From an unidentified eubacterium SCB49 (lineage in GTDB: Bacteria; Bacteroidota; Bacteroidia; Flavobacteriales; Flavobacteriaceae), in NCBI GenBank assembly GCA_000170815.1, contig ABCO01000005.1, forward strand, positions 124,001 through 188,000: DNA of 64,000 nucleotides. The letters run 5' to 3'. The number at the start of each line of letters is the position of its first letter. Positions within the stretch are counted from its first letter, which is position 1. The position numbers and the translations under genes were made by a program. Shown here piece by piece: positions 33,826-42,993 of this stretch. The notes under the pieces are model-generated. The model did no database searches. It saw only the letters and a program-made list of their open reading frames with translations, and was not told the origin of the DNA.

Positions 33826-35079
33826 TTAATTAAGTTTTAATTTGTTTTTAGAAATAATCCCATAGACTTTCCCTTTCATTTTTTGGCAAACTAAAGCAGA
33901 CGTAGTTGAGGTAGATAATATAGCGTCACTTTCAAAAAGCCACTCAGTTGAAGGATTAAAAAGCGTAAGTGGTAATTTTGCTCCTTCTTTAATTTCGCCA
34001 GTTTCAAGACCAAAACGAGTTCGTAAACCTGTAAGCGCATTAATCACATCAGAAATATCTAAGACATTTCCTAATGCACCAAAACAGCTTTCTAGTCCTA
34101 TCGAACCATATTGTGCGTGGTCAAATTCTATTTTCTTAAATTCAATATTAATAGGGGCGTGGTCGCTCGTTACTGCGTCTATCACGCCTTCTTGCACTCC
34201 TTTTATGAGTGCTTTTACATCTGCTTTTTCTCTAAGTGGCGGCATTACTTTATAACGTGTGTCAAAGCTTGATAGTACGCTGTCTGTGAGTATTAGGTTA
34301 TGGGCTGCTACACTACAGGTTACGTCCAGTCCTTTTTTCTTTGCAGCAGTAATAAGTTGTAAAGATTTTTTTGTCGAAATTGTCGGGATGTGTAGTTTTC
34401 CTCCGGTGTATTCTAGTAAATATAAATCTCTTGATATTTGTAACTCTTCTGCGAGTGTTGGTATTCCTTTTAATCCTAATTGGGTGCTATTTACACCTTC
34501 ATTTACGATTCCTTTATGAGCAATTGCCATATCCATTGGGAATGATTGTACAAGTCCGTCAAAATTCTGGCAGTATTGTAATGCTATTTTTAAAAGGTTG
34601 GCATTTTTTATTGGTTGTTTATAATCGTAAAAGCTTCTGGCTCCTTCTTGTTGCATGTCAAAGAGCTCGGCTAGATGTTCTCCGTCAGCACTTTGAGTCA
34701 TAGCTCCCACAGGAAGTACGTTTACTGCGTGATTTAGGGCTTTGCTTTTTAAGTATTGAACGGCACCTTTAGAATCTGTAACGGGCTTTGTGTTTGGGTT
34801 GATACAAATGTCTGTAAATCCAGAAGCTGCAGCCACATTAAGTCCATTTTCTAAGGTTTCTCTTTCTTCATAGCCTGGTTCTCCAAAACTCACACTGCTG
34901 TCCATCCAACCCAATGAAACATGTAGGTTCTCCTTTTCTACCACTCGTACTTTATCTGTCATCTCAATTTTTGACGCGATTTGGACAATAGTACCTTTGT
35001 CAATGAGTAGGTCACGCTTTTTTAAGTGTAATGCGCCTTTCGGGTCAACGATGGTGGCAGATTTTAGTAGAATTTTCAT
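33826..35079 (-). CDS. dihydroorotase homologue lacking metal ligands
   Basis: 417 aa, amidohydrolase fold of the dihydroorotase/allantoinase type. The usual 'D-x-H-x-H-x-R-E-P-G' is here D60-S-S-V-S-F-G-E-P-G: both metal-binding His are Ser (62 and 64), and the substrate Arg is Gly (66). The usual carboxylated Lys region reads 'GARSFYDYKQPI'. The later His-containing strand survives in part ('LHIPTISTKK', 'TSDHAPINIEF'). Without HxH it should not bind the binuclear metal site. In Pseudomonas a dead homologue (PyrC') forms part of the aspartate transcarbamoylase; a scaffold role with PyrB (41301-42242) is inference. Confidence 0.85.
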   Translation of the reverse strand: MKILLKSATIVDPKGALHLKKRDLLIDKGTIVQIASKIEMTDKVRVVEKENLHVSLGWMDSSVSFGEPGYEERETLENGLNVAAASGFTDICINPNTKPVTDSKGAVQYLKSKALNHAVNVLPVGAMTQSADGEHLAELFDMQQEGARSFYDYKQPIKNANLLKIALQYCQNFDGLVQSFPMDMAIAHKGIVNEGVNSTQLGLKGIPTLAEELQISRDLYLLEYTGGKLHIPTISTKKSLQLITAAKKKGLDVTCSVAAHNLILTDSVLSSFDTRYKVMPPLREKADVKALIKGVQEGVIDAVTSDHAPINIEFKKIEFDHAQYGSIGLESCFGALGNVLDISDVINALTGLRTRFGLETGEIKEGAKLPLTLFNPSTEWLFESDAILSTSTTSALVCQKMKGKVYGIISKNKLKLN

Positions 35080-35106
35080 AGTTGTGTCGTTTCTATTAAT
35101 TCGTGA

Positions 35107-37026
35107 TTATTTCTTATAAAATCGCAACACCAACATCTCTGCTAGTAGAAATAAGAATGCCCCTATGGCAAACCATTTCCAAAACTCGTTTATGGTGTTG
35201 TCTTTTACGATGTTTTCAAAAAGTGATGTAATGCTTTTGTGTGCGTCAACACCTTCCCAATCTTCTATAGATGCGTATTGTAAAATACTCTCATCTCGTG
35301 TGTAATTAAAGCTCACATTTTCTATAAAATCTTGCTCTTTCATTATAGCGTATGTGCTAGCTAGATTAGGTGTGTCTGTTGTAGAGATGGTAACTTTATT
35401 AGCGTTGGCTACCTGCAAAGGGATAAAGCTTGATGTGCTATCTTTTAATGTGAGAATTTGGTCTTGCTGTAGCTTAATAGGAATTGCAAATGTGTTGGGT
35501 TTTCCTACGGTGTAATATAACTTTGGTAAAGGTAAACTCTGCAAAGACATGTTGTATAAAGTAGGAACAATAAGAGGCGAGCTTTTAAAATTTGATATTT
35601 CCGAAGCAAAAGGAGCGGTACTTAAAAAGTGATTCCCTTTTTGTACAATAAATGGTTTTCCATCTTCAAAAGAAAGTGCTGTTGCATTTGTTCCTGCTAG
35701 TTCGTAAAACAAATTTACTTTTGGATATTGAAAATTAACAACGCGTTTTTCAAAAACATCGGTAAATAAAGGATGATCAAAAGCAATGTTTGTAATCTGT
35801 TTTTCTGCAGAAATTTTCTCTCCAAAACTTCCAAGTTGTAAACTGTTAAGCAGGTTGTTGTATTCAGAAACTACCGCATTTGCAGATGGTATAATAAAAA
35901 TACTTCCTCCATTTTCAGAAAAAGCACGTAAAGCTGCTGTTAATGGAGCAGGGATATTATCGAGCTCATTTAGGATAATGAAGTTTTGGTTTGGGATTGC
36001 GTTATAGTCTAAATTGGTGTGTGATTGTGGGGTGAAATTAAAATCTTCACTAGTAAAGAGTCGGGCAGTATAGGTTCCGTCCCCTTGATTAATAGACAGA
36101 ACGTTTACTTGGTTTGCCTTATTAATACTAAAATATAGCGTGTTGTCATATGTAATATCAGGATCATTAATAATAATACGTCCGTCAATAGCTTCGTCTT
36201 TAGTGAGCTCAAATGTGGTGGTTGCACTGGTGCTTTCAGAAAAATTGGCAGTGGTTTTTGCTACCAAAACGTCTTTGTTGTATAATGAAACAGGAATTAC
36301 TTCATTAGAACCTTGCGAGGTTAGTTTGGCTTCTAGCGTTATTTTTGATGCGTCTTTGTTTTTGATGTACACAGTGTCAATAGCGATGTTTTGTTTTCTT
36401 TCTGGCGAAAGTGAAACAGCGCTAACTTTAATGTGTTCAGGAATAGTAGGGAAGGCATCTTTTAATTGAAAGTCTGATACATAAATCAGTCTTTTTTCGG
36501 CATTTATGTTTTTTGAAAAAAGCTGTTCTGCTTTTAAGATAACTTGTTTAGGGCTTAATTGTTTAGACGAGTATTCTGTCTGTAGCATTTCTGACTTAAA
36601 CGTTTTTTGAGAAACGTCTCTATATACTTTGTCATTTGTAAACCAGTTTACTTTTTCTGAACCAGGCAAATCATAAAGCCCTTGCATAGCGCGCTGCAAT
36701 AATGGGCCGTCAGCACCTTTTGCTTCCATACTAAAGGAGTTGTCTAGGTAGATAACGGTTTCTTTATCTGTGTTTAGTGCTGTTTTTGAGGCAGAAAATG
36801 GTTGTGCAAAGGCAATAACAAGACAGGCTAATGCTGCCATACGTAGAAGTAAGGTGAGCCATTTTTTTAGCTGCGAACTTTTACGTGTTTGCATGTTTAC
36901 TTTTTTTAAAAAAGCAACATTGGTAAAAGCTGTTTTCTGAAATTTTCTTAATTGAAAAAGATGAATAAATATAGGAATGAGCAGGAGTAGAAGTGCGTAA
37001 AGTAAATCTGGATGTTTAAACTGCAT
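35107..37026 (-). CDS. BatA domain / vWFA-like membrane protein
   Basis: 639 aa. It starts with the BatA N-terminal double helix 'LLYALLLLLIPIFIHLFQLR' and 'KKWLTLLLRMAALACLVIAF', followed by a von Willebrand factor A-like part ('ETVIYLDNSFSMEAKGADGP', keeping DxSxS). A long periplasmic region follows, ending in a membrane helix 'WKWFAIGAFLFLLAEMLVLR' and a short basic tail. This is a common Bacteroidota protein of the BatA/aerotolerance type; role unknown beyond the membrane envelope. Its -7 box lies 22 bp upstream and it heads the leftward operon with the dihydroorotase-like gene. Confidence 0.8.
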   Translation of the reverse strand: MQFKHPDLLYALLLLLIPIFIHLFQLRKFQKTAFTNVAFLKKVNMQTRKSSQLKKWLTLLLRMAALACLVIAFAQPFSASKTALNTDKETVIYLDNSFSMEAKGADGPLLQRAMQGLYDLPGSEKVNWFTNDKVYRDVSQKTFKSEMLQTEYSSKQLSPKQVILKAEQLFSKNINAEKRLIYVSDFQLKDAFPTIPEHIKVSAVSLSPERKQNIAIDTVYIKNKDASKITLEAKLTSQGSNEVIPVSLYNKDVLVAKTTANFSESTSATTTFELTKDEAIDGRIIINDPDITYDNTLYFSINKANQVNVLSINQGDGTYTARLFTSEDFNFTPQSHTNLDYNAIPNQNFIILNELDNIPAPLTAALRAFSENGGSIFIIPSANAVVSEYNNLLNSLQLGSFGEKISAEKQITNIAFDHPLFTDVFEKRVVNFQYPKVNLFYELAGTNATALSFEDGKPFIVQKGNHFLSTAPFASEISNFKSSPLIVPTLYNMSLQSLPLPKLYYTVGKPNTFAIPIKLQQDQILTLKDSTSSFIPLQVANANKVTISTTDTPNLASTYAIMKEQDFIENVSFNYTRDESILQYASIEDWEGVDAHKSITSLFENIVKDNTINEFWKWFAIGAFLFLLAEMLVLRFYKK

Positions 37027-37047
37027 GCTCGTTTTTCAAATATTTTT

Positions 37048-37055
37048 CAAAGATA
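37048..37055 (-). promoter_or_regulatory. -7 box upstream of the BatA gene
   Basis: TATCTTTG on the minus strand, 21 bp before the ATG at 37026. Confidence 0.45.
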
Positions 37056-37239
37056 GAAAAATGACTGCAATCTTAAGAGCTCATAATGACTTTTTGTTTG
37101 GTGTAAAAAAGTATAAGATGTATATGTTAATTAAGTTTCTTGAAGAATAGAAAATAGTAGTGTCTATCATTACAAATCATAGAATTAAGAAAGGAAAAAG
37201 ACGGTCTTAAATTGTGAGGTAAAGAGGTGTTTAAGTTTG

Positions 37240-38436
37240 CTATTTTTTAATTGAAAAGCTAAAAGTAGCTCCTTTTCCTATTTCCGAAACCACTTGTATC
37301 TCACCACCTAATTTAGTGACAATGGCTTTTACGGTAGCTAGGCCTATACCAGTTCCTTTTTTTCCAAACCTGTCTGTGTTGTCCCCAGTTTTAAAAAGGT
37401 CGAATATTGACTCTTGTTTGTCTTTAGCGATACCTACTCCGTTGTCTTTTACTTCAAAATAATAAAAATCATTAGTAGCAGAAAAAGTAATAGAAACTAA
37501 AGGGCTTTTATTGTCATTGTATTTTATGGAGTTTCCTACAAGATTCATTAAAACCTGAAATAATGCTGCGCGATTAGCGTGGATAAAGAGATCTTCGTTT
37601 GGAAACTTAAATTCTGAAAAATCTACAAATAGAATTTCTTCGATATCTTTAAAAAGTTCTTTTAAATTAAAATCTTTTTTGTTTTCAGACACTAGCTCAT
37701 CGCTCTTGTAAAAGATAAGCATCCCGTCTATATATTCACGTAATGTATCTGAAGACTCTTCTATATAATCTAAGTATTCAATAGCGTTATCGTCAAGAGC
37801 GCTTAGGTATTCTTCTTTAAATAGTCTTGCAAGTGAGGTGATGTTTGCTAATGGAGATTTAAGATCGTGACTTACTATTCCGGCAAAACTTTTTAGTTGG
37901 ACATTGCGGTCTAATAACTGTTCTTCTATTTCTAGAAGTTCATTATTTTTTTTGTGAAGCTCAAACAGTTTTACAACTTGTTTGGCCATATTAATAAGTA
38001 CCTTGATTTGGCTTTCAGTTAATTCTCTTGGTTTTGTGTCAAATACACAGAGAGTGCCAAGTTTTAATCCATCTGGGTTTATTAGTGGAGCACCTGCATA
38101 AAAAATTGCTTGCGACTCTTTAACTAGCGGGTTGTCTTTAAATCTAGCGTCTAAACGAGCGTCATTTATTATAAAAATATCTTCTTCTTGATTAATGGCA
38201 TGGCCACAAAAAGAAATATCACGTGGCGATTCTTGAATATCAATACCATGGTGTGATTTAAAGAAATTTCGGTCTGAATCTAATAAGGTGATTAATGAAA
38301 TAGGTAGTTCGCAGATGTCTGAAACTAACGAAGTTATATTGTCGTATTCAGATTCTGGTAAGGTGTCAACTAGTTTATAGCTTTTTACAGCATCTAATCT
38401 TTCTTTTTCGTTAATAGGGACTTTAGGGGATATCAT
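37240..38436 (-). CDS. GAF-domain sensor histidine kinase
   Basis: 398 aa, soluble. A GAF domain occupies about residues 22-160 ('EYDNITSLVSDICELPISLI', 'SFCGHAINQEEDIFIIND', 'LKLGTLCVFDT'). The HisKA box has the phosphorylated His in 'FAGIVSHDLKSPLANITSLA'. The HATPase domain shows N ('NLVGNSIKYND'), G1 ('EVKDNGVGIAKD') and G2 ('KKGTGIGLATVKAIV') boxes. It probably senses a soluble small molecule or redox state. No response regulator is adjacent, so its partner is encoded elsewhere. Confidence 0.95.
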   Translation of the reverse strand: MISPKVPINEKERLDAVKSYKLVDTLPESEYDNITSLVSDICELPISLITLLDSDRNFFKSHHGIDIQESPRDISFCGHAINQEEDIFIINDARLDARFKDNPLVKESQAIFYAGAPLINPDGLKLGTLCVFDTKPRELTESQIKVLINMAKQVVKLFELHKKNNELLEIEEQLLDRNVQLKSFAGIVSHDLKSPLANITSLARLFKEEYLSALDDNAIEYLDYIEESSDTLREYIDGMLIFYKSDELVSENKKDFNLKELFKDIEEILFVDFSEFKFPNEDLFIHANRAALFQVLMNLVGNSIKYNDNKSPLVSITFSATNDFYYFEVKDNGVGIAKDKQESIFDLFKTGDNTDRFGKKGTGIGLATVKAIVTKLGGEIQVVSEIGKGATFSFSIKK

Positions 38437-38547
38437 AAAGCAAATTAGTATATATAACGTTTGTTATTCCTTTTTGTTTGCTGTGGTCTGCAAATTAAGA
38501 TATTTTTTTTAGAACTTCTGAAATGTTATAAAATGTTTGTTTAAACC

Positions 38548-38578
38548 TTTGTAAATCACAAGAAAAGAATTATTTTTG
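38548..38578 (+). promoter_or_regulatory. promoter of rpsA
   Basis: TTTG at 38548-38551, a 19-nt spacer and TATTTTTG at 38571-38578 match both parts of the Bacteroidota promoter. Start near 38584, giving a leader of about 168 nt. Confidence 0.75.
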
Positions 38579-38582
38579 CACC

Positions 38583-38720
38583 CCTTTTAGCAGCAAATCA
38601 AGAATAAAAGGAGATAAAACTATATAAATCAAACCCTTCTGTGGGATTGTTGCGTAATTTCTTGTAAAAACACAGAATACAAAGTGAATCGAATTTTGTC
38701 ATTTTCACTAAAGTGGAAAT
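38583..38720 (+). promoter_or_regulatory. rpsA 5' leader with three hairpins
   Basis: Possible stems: CCTTTT 38583-38588 with AAAAGG 38606-38611; TTCTGTG 38637-38643 with CACAGAA 38671-38677; ATTTTCAC 38701-38708 with GTGGAAAT 38713-38720 (loop TAAA, one G-U). The last ends 31 bases before the ATG. A self-regulatory leader for ribosomal protein S1 is inference. Confidence 0.45.
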
Positions 38721-38751
38721 AATAAATCACCGATTGACAATTAAATAACAA

Positions 38752-40617
38752 ATGGCTGATAAAGCAAACAAGGAAGTAGCACAAGAAGCTACTGAAGCAA
38801 ACGTAGAAGCAACAACTGAAGAGGTTGCAGCTCCTGCAAAACCAGTAAGAGAACTTTCATTAAAAGAAAGTGATCCAGAAAAATTTTTAGCAGACTTTAA
38901 CTGGCACAATTACGAGGAAGGTATTGACCCAATCGATGACGGTAAGTTAGATGAGTTTGAAAAATTAGTAAAAGAGAACTTTGTTGATACTGTTGATAAT
39001 GAAGTAGTAGAAGGTGAAGTAGTATTCTTAACAGATCGTGATGCAATTATTGACATCAACGCAAAATCTGAAGGGGTAATTTCTCTTAACGAATTTCGTT
39101 ACAATCCAGACCTTAAGGTTGGAGACAAGGTAGAAGTATTAATTGATGTTCGTGAAGACGCAACAGGACAGTTAATTCTTTCTCACCGTAAGGCTAGAAC
39201 AATTATGGCTTGGGATCGTGTTAATAAAGCACACGATGAAGCAACTATCGTTAACGGTTTTGTTAAGTGCAGAACTAAAGGTGGTATGATTGTAGATGTA
39301 TTTGGTATCGAGGCATTCTTGCCAGGTTCTCAAATAGATGTGAAGCCTATTCGTGATTATGACGTTTATGTTGGAAAAACAATGGAATTCAAGGTGGTGA
39401 AAATCAACCACGAATTTAAAAACGTTGTTGTTTCTCATAAAGCACTTATTGAAGCGGATATTGAAGAGCAGAAAAAAGAAATCATTGGTCAATTAGAAAA
39501 AGGACAAGTATTAGAAGGTGTTGTGAAAAACATTACTTCTTATGGTGTCTTTGTAGATCTTGGTGGTGTAGATGGATTAGTACACATTACAGACCTTTCT
39601 TGGTCACGTATTAACCACCCTAACGAGATTGTTGAGCTTGACCAGAAATTAAACGTAGTTATCCTTGACTTTGATGAGGACAAAACACGTATCCAACTTG
39701 GTCTTAAGCAATTAAGTGCACACCCTTGGGAAGCACTTGGTGATGAGCTTAAAATAGGTGATAAAGTAGAAGGTAAAGTTGTTGTAATCGCAGATTACGG
39801 TGCATTTATCGAAGTAACTGAAGGAGTAGAAGGATTAATTCACGTTAGTGAAATGTCTTGGTCTACACACTTACGTAGCGCACAAGACTTTGTAAAGGTT
39901 GGTGATAAAGTAAATGCACAAATCTTAACATTAGATAGAGAAGAGCGTAAGATGAGTCTTGGTATCAAGCAATTGACTCCAGACCCTTGGACAGATATTA
40001 CTACTAAGTATCCAGTAGGATCTTTACATAAAGGTATCGTACGTAACTTTACTAACTTTGGTGTGTTTGTAGAACTAGAAGAAGGAATTGATGGATTAAT
40101 TTACATCTCTGACTTATCTTGGACTAAGAAAATCAAGCACCCAAGTGAGTTTACTAACGTAGGAGACACTCTTGAGGTTAAAGTTCTTGAACTTGACGTT
40201 GAAGGTCGTAAATTAAGTTTAGGTCACAAACAAACTGAGGAGAACCCTTGGGATAAGTATGAGGCTGAATTTGCAGTAGGAACTAAGCACACAGCAACTA
40301 TTGATGAGGTTGTGGACAAAGGAGCTGTAATTAACTTTAACGAAGATATCTCTGCATTTGTACCTAAGCGTCACCTTGAAAAAGAAGACGGATCAGACGT
40401 ACAAAAAGGAGAAGAAGCAGAATTTGTGATTATTGAATTTAATAAAGAATTCAAGAAAGTAGTAGCTTCTCATATGTCTCTTCATAAAGAAGAAGAAGCA
40501 AAAATTGTAAAACAAGCTGCTGCGAAAGCACAACAGCAAGCTGACGAAGCTAAGCCTACTTTAGGTGATGCAAACTCAGCGTTACAAGCGCTTAAAGATA
40601 AAATGGACGGGAAATAA
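38752..40617 (+). CDS. rpsA: 30S ribosomal protein S1
   Basis: 621 aa. An acidic N-terminal extension of about 35 residues (rich in Glu/Ala) is followed by six S1 OB domains. Clear repeats include 'GVVKNITSYGVFVDLGGVDG', 'GKVVVIADYGAFIEVTEGVE' and 'GIVRNFTNFGVFVELEEGID', with the conserved 'LIHVSEMSW' or 'LVHITDLSW' blocks. S1 binds mRNA leaders and helps initiation, which matters most in a phylum with few Shine-Dalgarno sites. It is monocistronic, between a strong promoter with a long leader and an intrinsic terminator. Confidence 0.97.
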   Translation: MADKANKEVAQEATEANVEATTEEVAAPAKPVRELSLKESDPEKFLADFNWHNYEEGIDPIDDGKLDEFEKLVKENFVDTVDNEVVEGEVVFLTDRDAIIDINAKSEGVISLNEFRYNPDLKVGDKVEVLIDVREDATGQLILSHRKARTIMAWDRVNKAHDEATIVNGFVKCRTKGGMIVDVFGIEAFLPGSQIDVKPIRDYDVYVGKTMEFKVVKINHEFKNVVVSHKALIEADIEEQKKEIIGQLEKGQVLEGVVKNITSYGVFVDLGGVDGLVHITDLSWSRINHPNEIVELDQKLNVVILDFDEDKTRIQLGLKQLSAHPWEALGDELKIGDKVEGKVVVIADYGAFIEVTEGVEGLIHVSEMSWSTHLRSAQDFVKVGDKVNAQILTLDREERKMSLGIKQLTPDPWTDITTKYPVGSLHKGIVRNFTNFGVFVELEEGIDGLIYISDLSWTKKIKHPSEFTNVGDTLEVKVLELDVEGRKLSLGHKQTEENPWDKYEAEFAVGTKHTATIDEVVDKGAVINFNEDISAFVPKRHLEKEDGSDVQKGEEAEFVIIEFNKEFKKVVASHMSLHKEEEAKIVKQAAAKAQQQADEAKPTLGDANSALQALKDKMDGK

Positions 40618-40639
40618 AATCCTGAAATTTTAAATATTT

Positions 40640-40672
40640 AAAAGCCTTTCATTAATTTGAAAGGCTTTTTTT
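40640..40672 (+). terminator. intrinsic terminator of rpsA
   Basis: AAAAGCCTTTC at 40640-40650 and GAAAGGCTTTT at 40659-40669 form an 11-bp stem with an 8-nt loop and a T tract to 40672. Confidence 0.9.
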
Positions 40673-40685
40673 ATGAAAAATAGTG

Positions 40686-40693
40686 TAAATTTG
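40686..40693 (+). promoter_or_regulatory. -7 box upstream of pyrR
   Basis: TAAATTTG fits TAnnTTTG and lies just after the rpsA terminator, 28 bp before the pyrR ATG at 40722. Confidence 0.5.
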
Positions 40694-40721
40694 AATCCTG
40701 AATATAACTTCAGAACTTTCT

Positions 40722-41264
40722 ATGAGCCAAAAAGTGTTACTCAACGCAACCGAAGTCCAAATCGCACTTCATCGACTGGCTTGTCAATTAATTGAAAATC
40801 ACGATACATTTAAAGATACTGTTCTTGTGGGTATACAACCTCGAGGCGTTTTTCTTGCAGAAAGATTAAAAACATTACTGCAAGATGAATATAAAATTAA
40901 AGGTATTCAATTAGGGTATTTAGATATTACCTTTTACCGAGATGATTTTAGACGAAGTGACAAACCACTTGAAGCAAACAAAACGCAACTTAATTTTGTT
41001 GTGGAAAATAAAAAAGTAGTCTTTATAGATGATGTTCTCTATACGGGTAGAAGTATTAGAAGCGCCTTGACAGCGATTCAAGACTTTGGAAGACCTCAAG
41101 ATATAGAACTTCTCACCTTAATAGATAGGCGTTTTAGTAGGCATTTGCCAATACAGCCAGACTATAGAGGAAGACAGGTTGATGCCATAGGTGATGAGAA
41201 AGTTAAGGTATACTGGCAAGAAAACGACGGAGAAGATGCGGTGTACCTAGTAAGTGGTGAATAA
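40722..41264 (+). CDS. pyrR: bifunctional pyr regulator / uracil phosphoribosyltransferase
   Basis: 180 aa. The PRPP-binding loop is 'VVFIDDVLYTGRSIRSALTA'; other blocks are 'VLVGIQPRGVFLAERL' and 'LGYLDITFYRDDF'. PyrR in Gram-positive bacteria binds pyr mRNA in response to UMP and has weak UPRTase activity. It is followed 36 bp downstream by pyrB, so a pyrimidine operon is clear. I see no antiterminator leader of the Bacillus type in the 50-bp gap before it, so RNA binding is not evident here. Confidence 0.93.
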   Translation: MSQKVLLNATEVQIALHRLACQLIENHDTFKDTVLVGIQPRGVFLAERLKTLLQDEYKIKGIQLGYLDITFYRDDFRRSDKPLEANKTQLNFVVENKKVVFIDDVLYTGRSIRSALTAIQDFGRPQDIELLTLIDRRFSRHLPIQPDYRGRQVDAIGDEKVKVYWQENDGEDAVYLVSGE

Positions 41265-41300
41265 AAGATTTATTAAGAATAAGAGTTTAAGATTGATACG

Positions 41301-42242
41301 ATGGAGTTAAGTGTAGACCATTTATTAGGAATAAAATATATCAAAGAAGCTGATATCCAACTCATATTTGAGACGGCAGATCATTTTAAAGAAGTGATTA
41401 ATAGGCCTATTAAAAAAGTACCTTCTCTTAGAGATATTACTATTGCCAATTTGTTTTTTGAAAACAGTACAAGAACTAGGCTATCCTTTGAGTTGGCAGA
41501 AAAGCGACTTTCTGCAGATGTAGTTAATTTTTCTGCAGCTTCATCTTCAGTGAAAAAAGGTGAAACGCTAATAGATACCGTAAATAATATTTTATCTATG
41601 AAAGTAGATATGGTAGTAATGCGTCATCCTAATCCAGGAGCAGGTGTGTTTTTATCAAAGCATGTAGGTGCAAAAATTATTAATGCTGGTGATGGGGCAC
41701 ACGAGCACCCAACACAGGCTTTATTAGATAGTTATTCTATAAGAGAACGATTAGGTGATGTTGCGGGTAAAAAAGTGGTGATTGTTGGTGATATTCTGCA
41801 TTCTAGAGTGGCACTCAGTAATATTTTTGCGCTTAAAAAATTAGGAGCAGAAGTAAAAGTATGTGGCCCTAAAACACTTATGCCTAAGCATATTGAATCT
41901 CTTGGGGTTGTTTATGAGCCTTCTTTAATAAAGGCGTTAAATTGGTGTGATGTAGCAAATATGTTACGAGTTCAAAATGAACGAATGGATATTAGTTATT
42001 TTCCATCAACACGAGAATATACACAGCAATATGGTGTAAATAAAAAAATACTAAGTTCTCTTGATAAAGAAATAGTATTGATGCACCCAGGACCAATTAA
42101 TAGAGGGGTAGAAATAACGAGTGATGTTGCAGATAGTAAACAAGCTATTATACTAGATCAAGTACAAAACGGAGTTGCCGTGCGTATGGCGGTAATTTAT
42201 TTACTCGCTTCAAAAATTAACCGTGGTAATGTCGCGCAATAA
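41301..42242 (+). CDS. pyrB: aspartate carbamoyltransferase catalytic subunit
   Basis: 313 aa. Carbamoyl-phosphate binding 'FFENSTRTRLSFELAEKRL', the 80s loop 'SSSVKKGETLIDT', 'HPTQALLDSYSIRERLG' and the C-terminal aspartate loop 'HPGPINRGVEITSDVAD' are all present. It makes N-carbamoyl-aspartate, the first committed pyrimidine step. No pyrI regulatory gene follows, so it is a class like Bacillus or one that relies on another partner. The dead dihydroorotase homologue at 33826-35079 is a candidate partner. Confidence 0.96.
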   Translation: MELSVDHLLGIKYIKEADIQLIFETADHFKEVINRPIKKVPSLRDITIANLFFENSTRTRLSFELAEKRLSADVVNFSAASSSVKKGETLIDTVNNILSMKVDMVVMRHPNPGAGVFLSKHVGAKIINAGDGAHEHPTQALLDSYSIRERLGDVAGKKVVIVGDILHSRVALSNIFALKKLGAEVKVCGPKTLMPKHIESLGVVYEPSLIKALNWCDVANMLRVQNERMDISYFPSTREYTQQYGVNKKILSSLDKEIVLMHPGPINRGVEITSDVADSKQAIILDQVQNGVAVRMAVIYLLASKINRGNVAQ

Positions 42243-42252
42243 TTTTTAGCTT

Positions 42253-42588
42253 ATGAAAATTAAAAATAAAGATAACTATGTTATTCTAGCAGATGAGTAT
42301 GATGATATCAATGACTTTGTATCATTTTTAGAATATCAAATACCAGTTAAGTTTAAAGGACAAAATGTAGTGTTAAATCTTTTAGATTATAAAGCACTAA
42401 CATTAGATCAGCTTATTATGTTTATGAAAGTAAACACAAAGCATCGCGCAACAAAACAATCTTTTGTGATTGTAACTAATACAGTGAATCCAGATGAGAT
42501 TCCTGTAGAGCTTGTTGTAGTCCCTACATTACAAGAGGGTGAAGATGTTGTTGAGATGGAAGAAATTGAGAGAGATCTAGGCTTTTAA
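42253..42588 (+). CDS. small STAS-like protein upstream of rnz
   Basis: 111 aa, ten bases after pyrB. It has no signal or membrane segment. The order of strands and helices ('YVILADEYDDINDFVSFLEY', 'NVVLNLLDYKALTLDQLIMF', 'QSFVIVTNTVNPDEIPVELV') and the acidic end ('VVEMEEIERDLGF') suggest a STAS or anti-sigma-antagonist-like fold, but no phosphorylatable Ser motif is plain. It is a common neighbour of ribonuclease Z in Bacteroidota. Function unknown. Confidence 0.65.
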   Translation: MKIKNKDNYVILADEYDDINDFVSFLEYQIPVKFKGQNVVLNLLDYKALTLDQLIMFMKVNTKHRATKQSFVIVTNTVNPDEIPVELVVVPTLQEGEDVVEMEEIERDLGF

Positions 42589-42677
42589 CTCCACAGATTC
42601 TGTACAATTCCAAGTGTTTGGTATTAGAAGCGTTTTTAATACGTTCATTTGATTGACTTTGATTTATATCATGCCTT

Positions 42678-42959
42678 ATGAAGAGTATATCAAATATCAC
42701 TTTAGCAGCTAATCTGTTAATGATAATTCTAAGTTATATTGCCTCTTTTTTTTGGAGAGACCTAGGTAATATGGATACTATTTATCTAGGGTTAATTGCA
42801 ATACTATTATATGGGTTTTCGGTTGGTGGTTTTTTTGCTGGCATGGTAGAAATAAAACGAAAAGGTAAAATTGTACTAGTAGGTATTTTAGGTAATTCAC
42901 TTTTAATAATACTCTTTATTATCTTTTTCTGTATTGTAATTTCTGAAATGACCCAATAG
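42678..42959 (+). CDS. small membrane protein
   Basis: 93 aa with three hydrophobic segments, at about 7-24, 35-55 and 67-88, and a short basic loop 'EIKRKGK' between the second and third. It lies between the STAS-like gene and rnz. No family recognised. The hydrophobic layout and the close position to rnz are the only support, so it may belong to the same transcription unit. Confidence 0.5.
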   Translation: MKSISNITLAANLLMIILSYIASFFWRDLGNMDTIYLGLIAILLYGFSVGGFFAGMVEIKRKGKIVLVGILGNSLLIILFIIFFCIVISEMTQ

Positions 42960-42993
42960 CATCTCAAATAGAATAACTAATTACCTTATATAA

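Larger units (their letters stand above)
38437..38751. other. intergenic region with rpsA promoter and leader
   Basis: 315 bp between the divergent kinase and rpsA. The first part (38437-38547) is AT-rich without a clear feature. The rest holds the rpsA promoter and its structured leader. Confidence 0.6.

Noticed and set aside
34259..34703. Forward ORFs inside the dihydroorotase-like gene
   Set aside because: Out-of-frame shadows on the opposite strand of a clear gene.
40693..40721. Pyr-type RNA antiterminator before pyrR
   Set aside because: The gap is too short and has no terminator/antiterminator pair after the -7 box.
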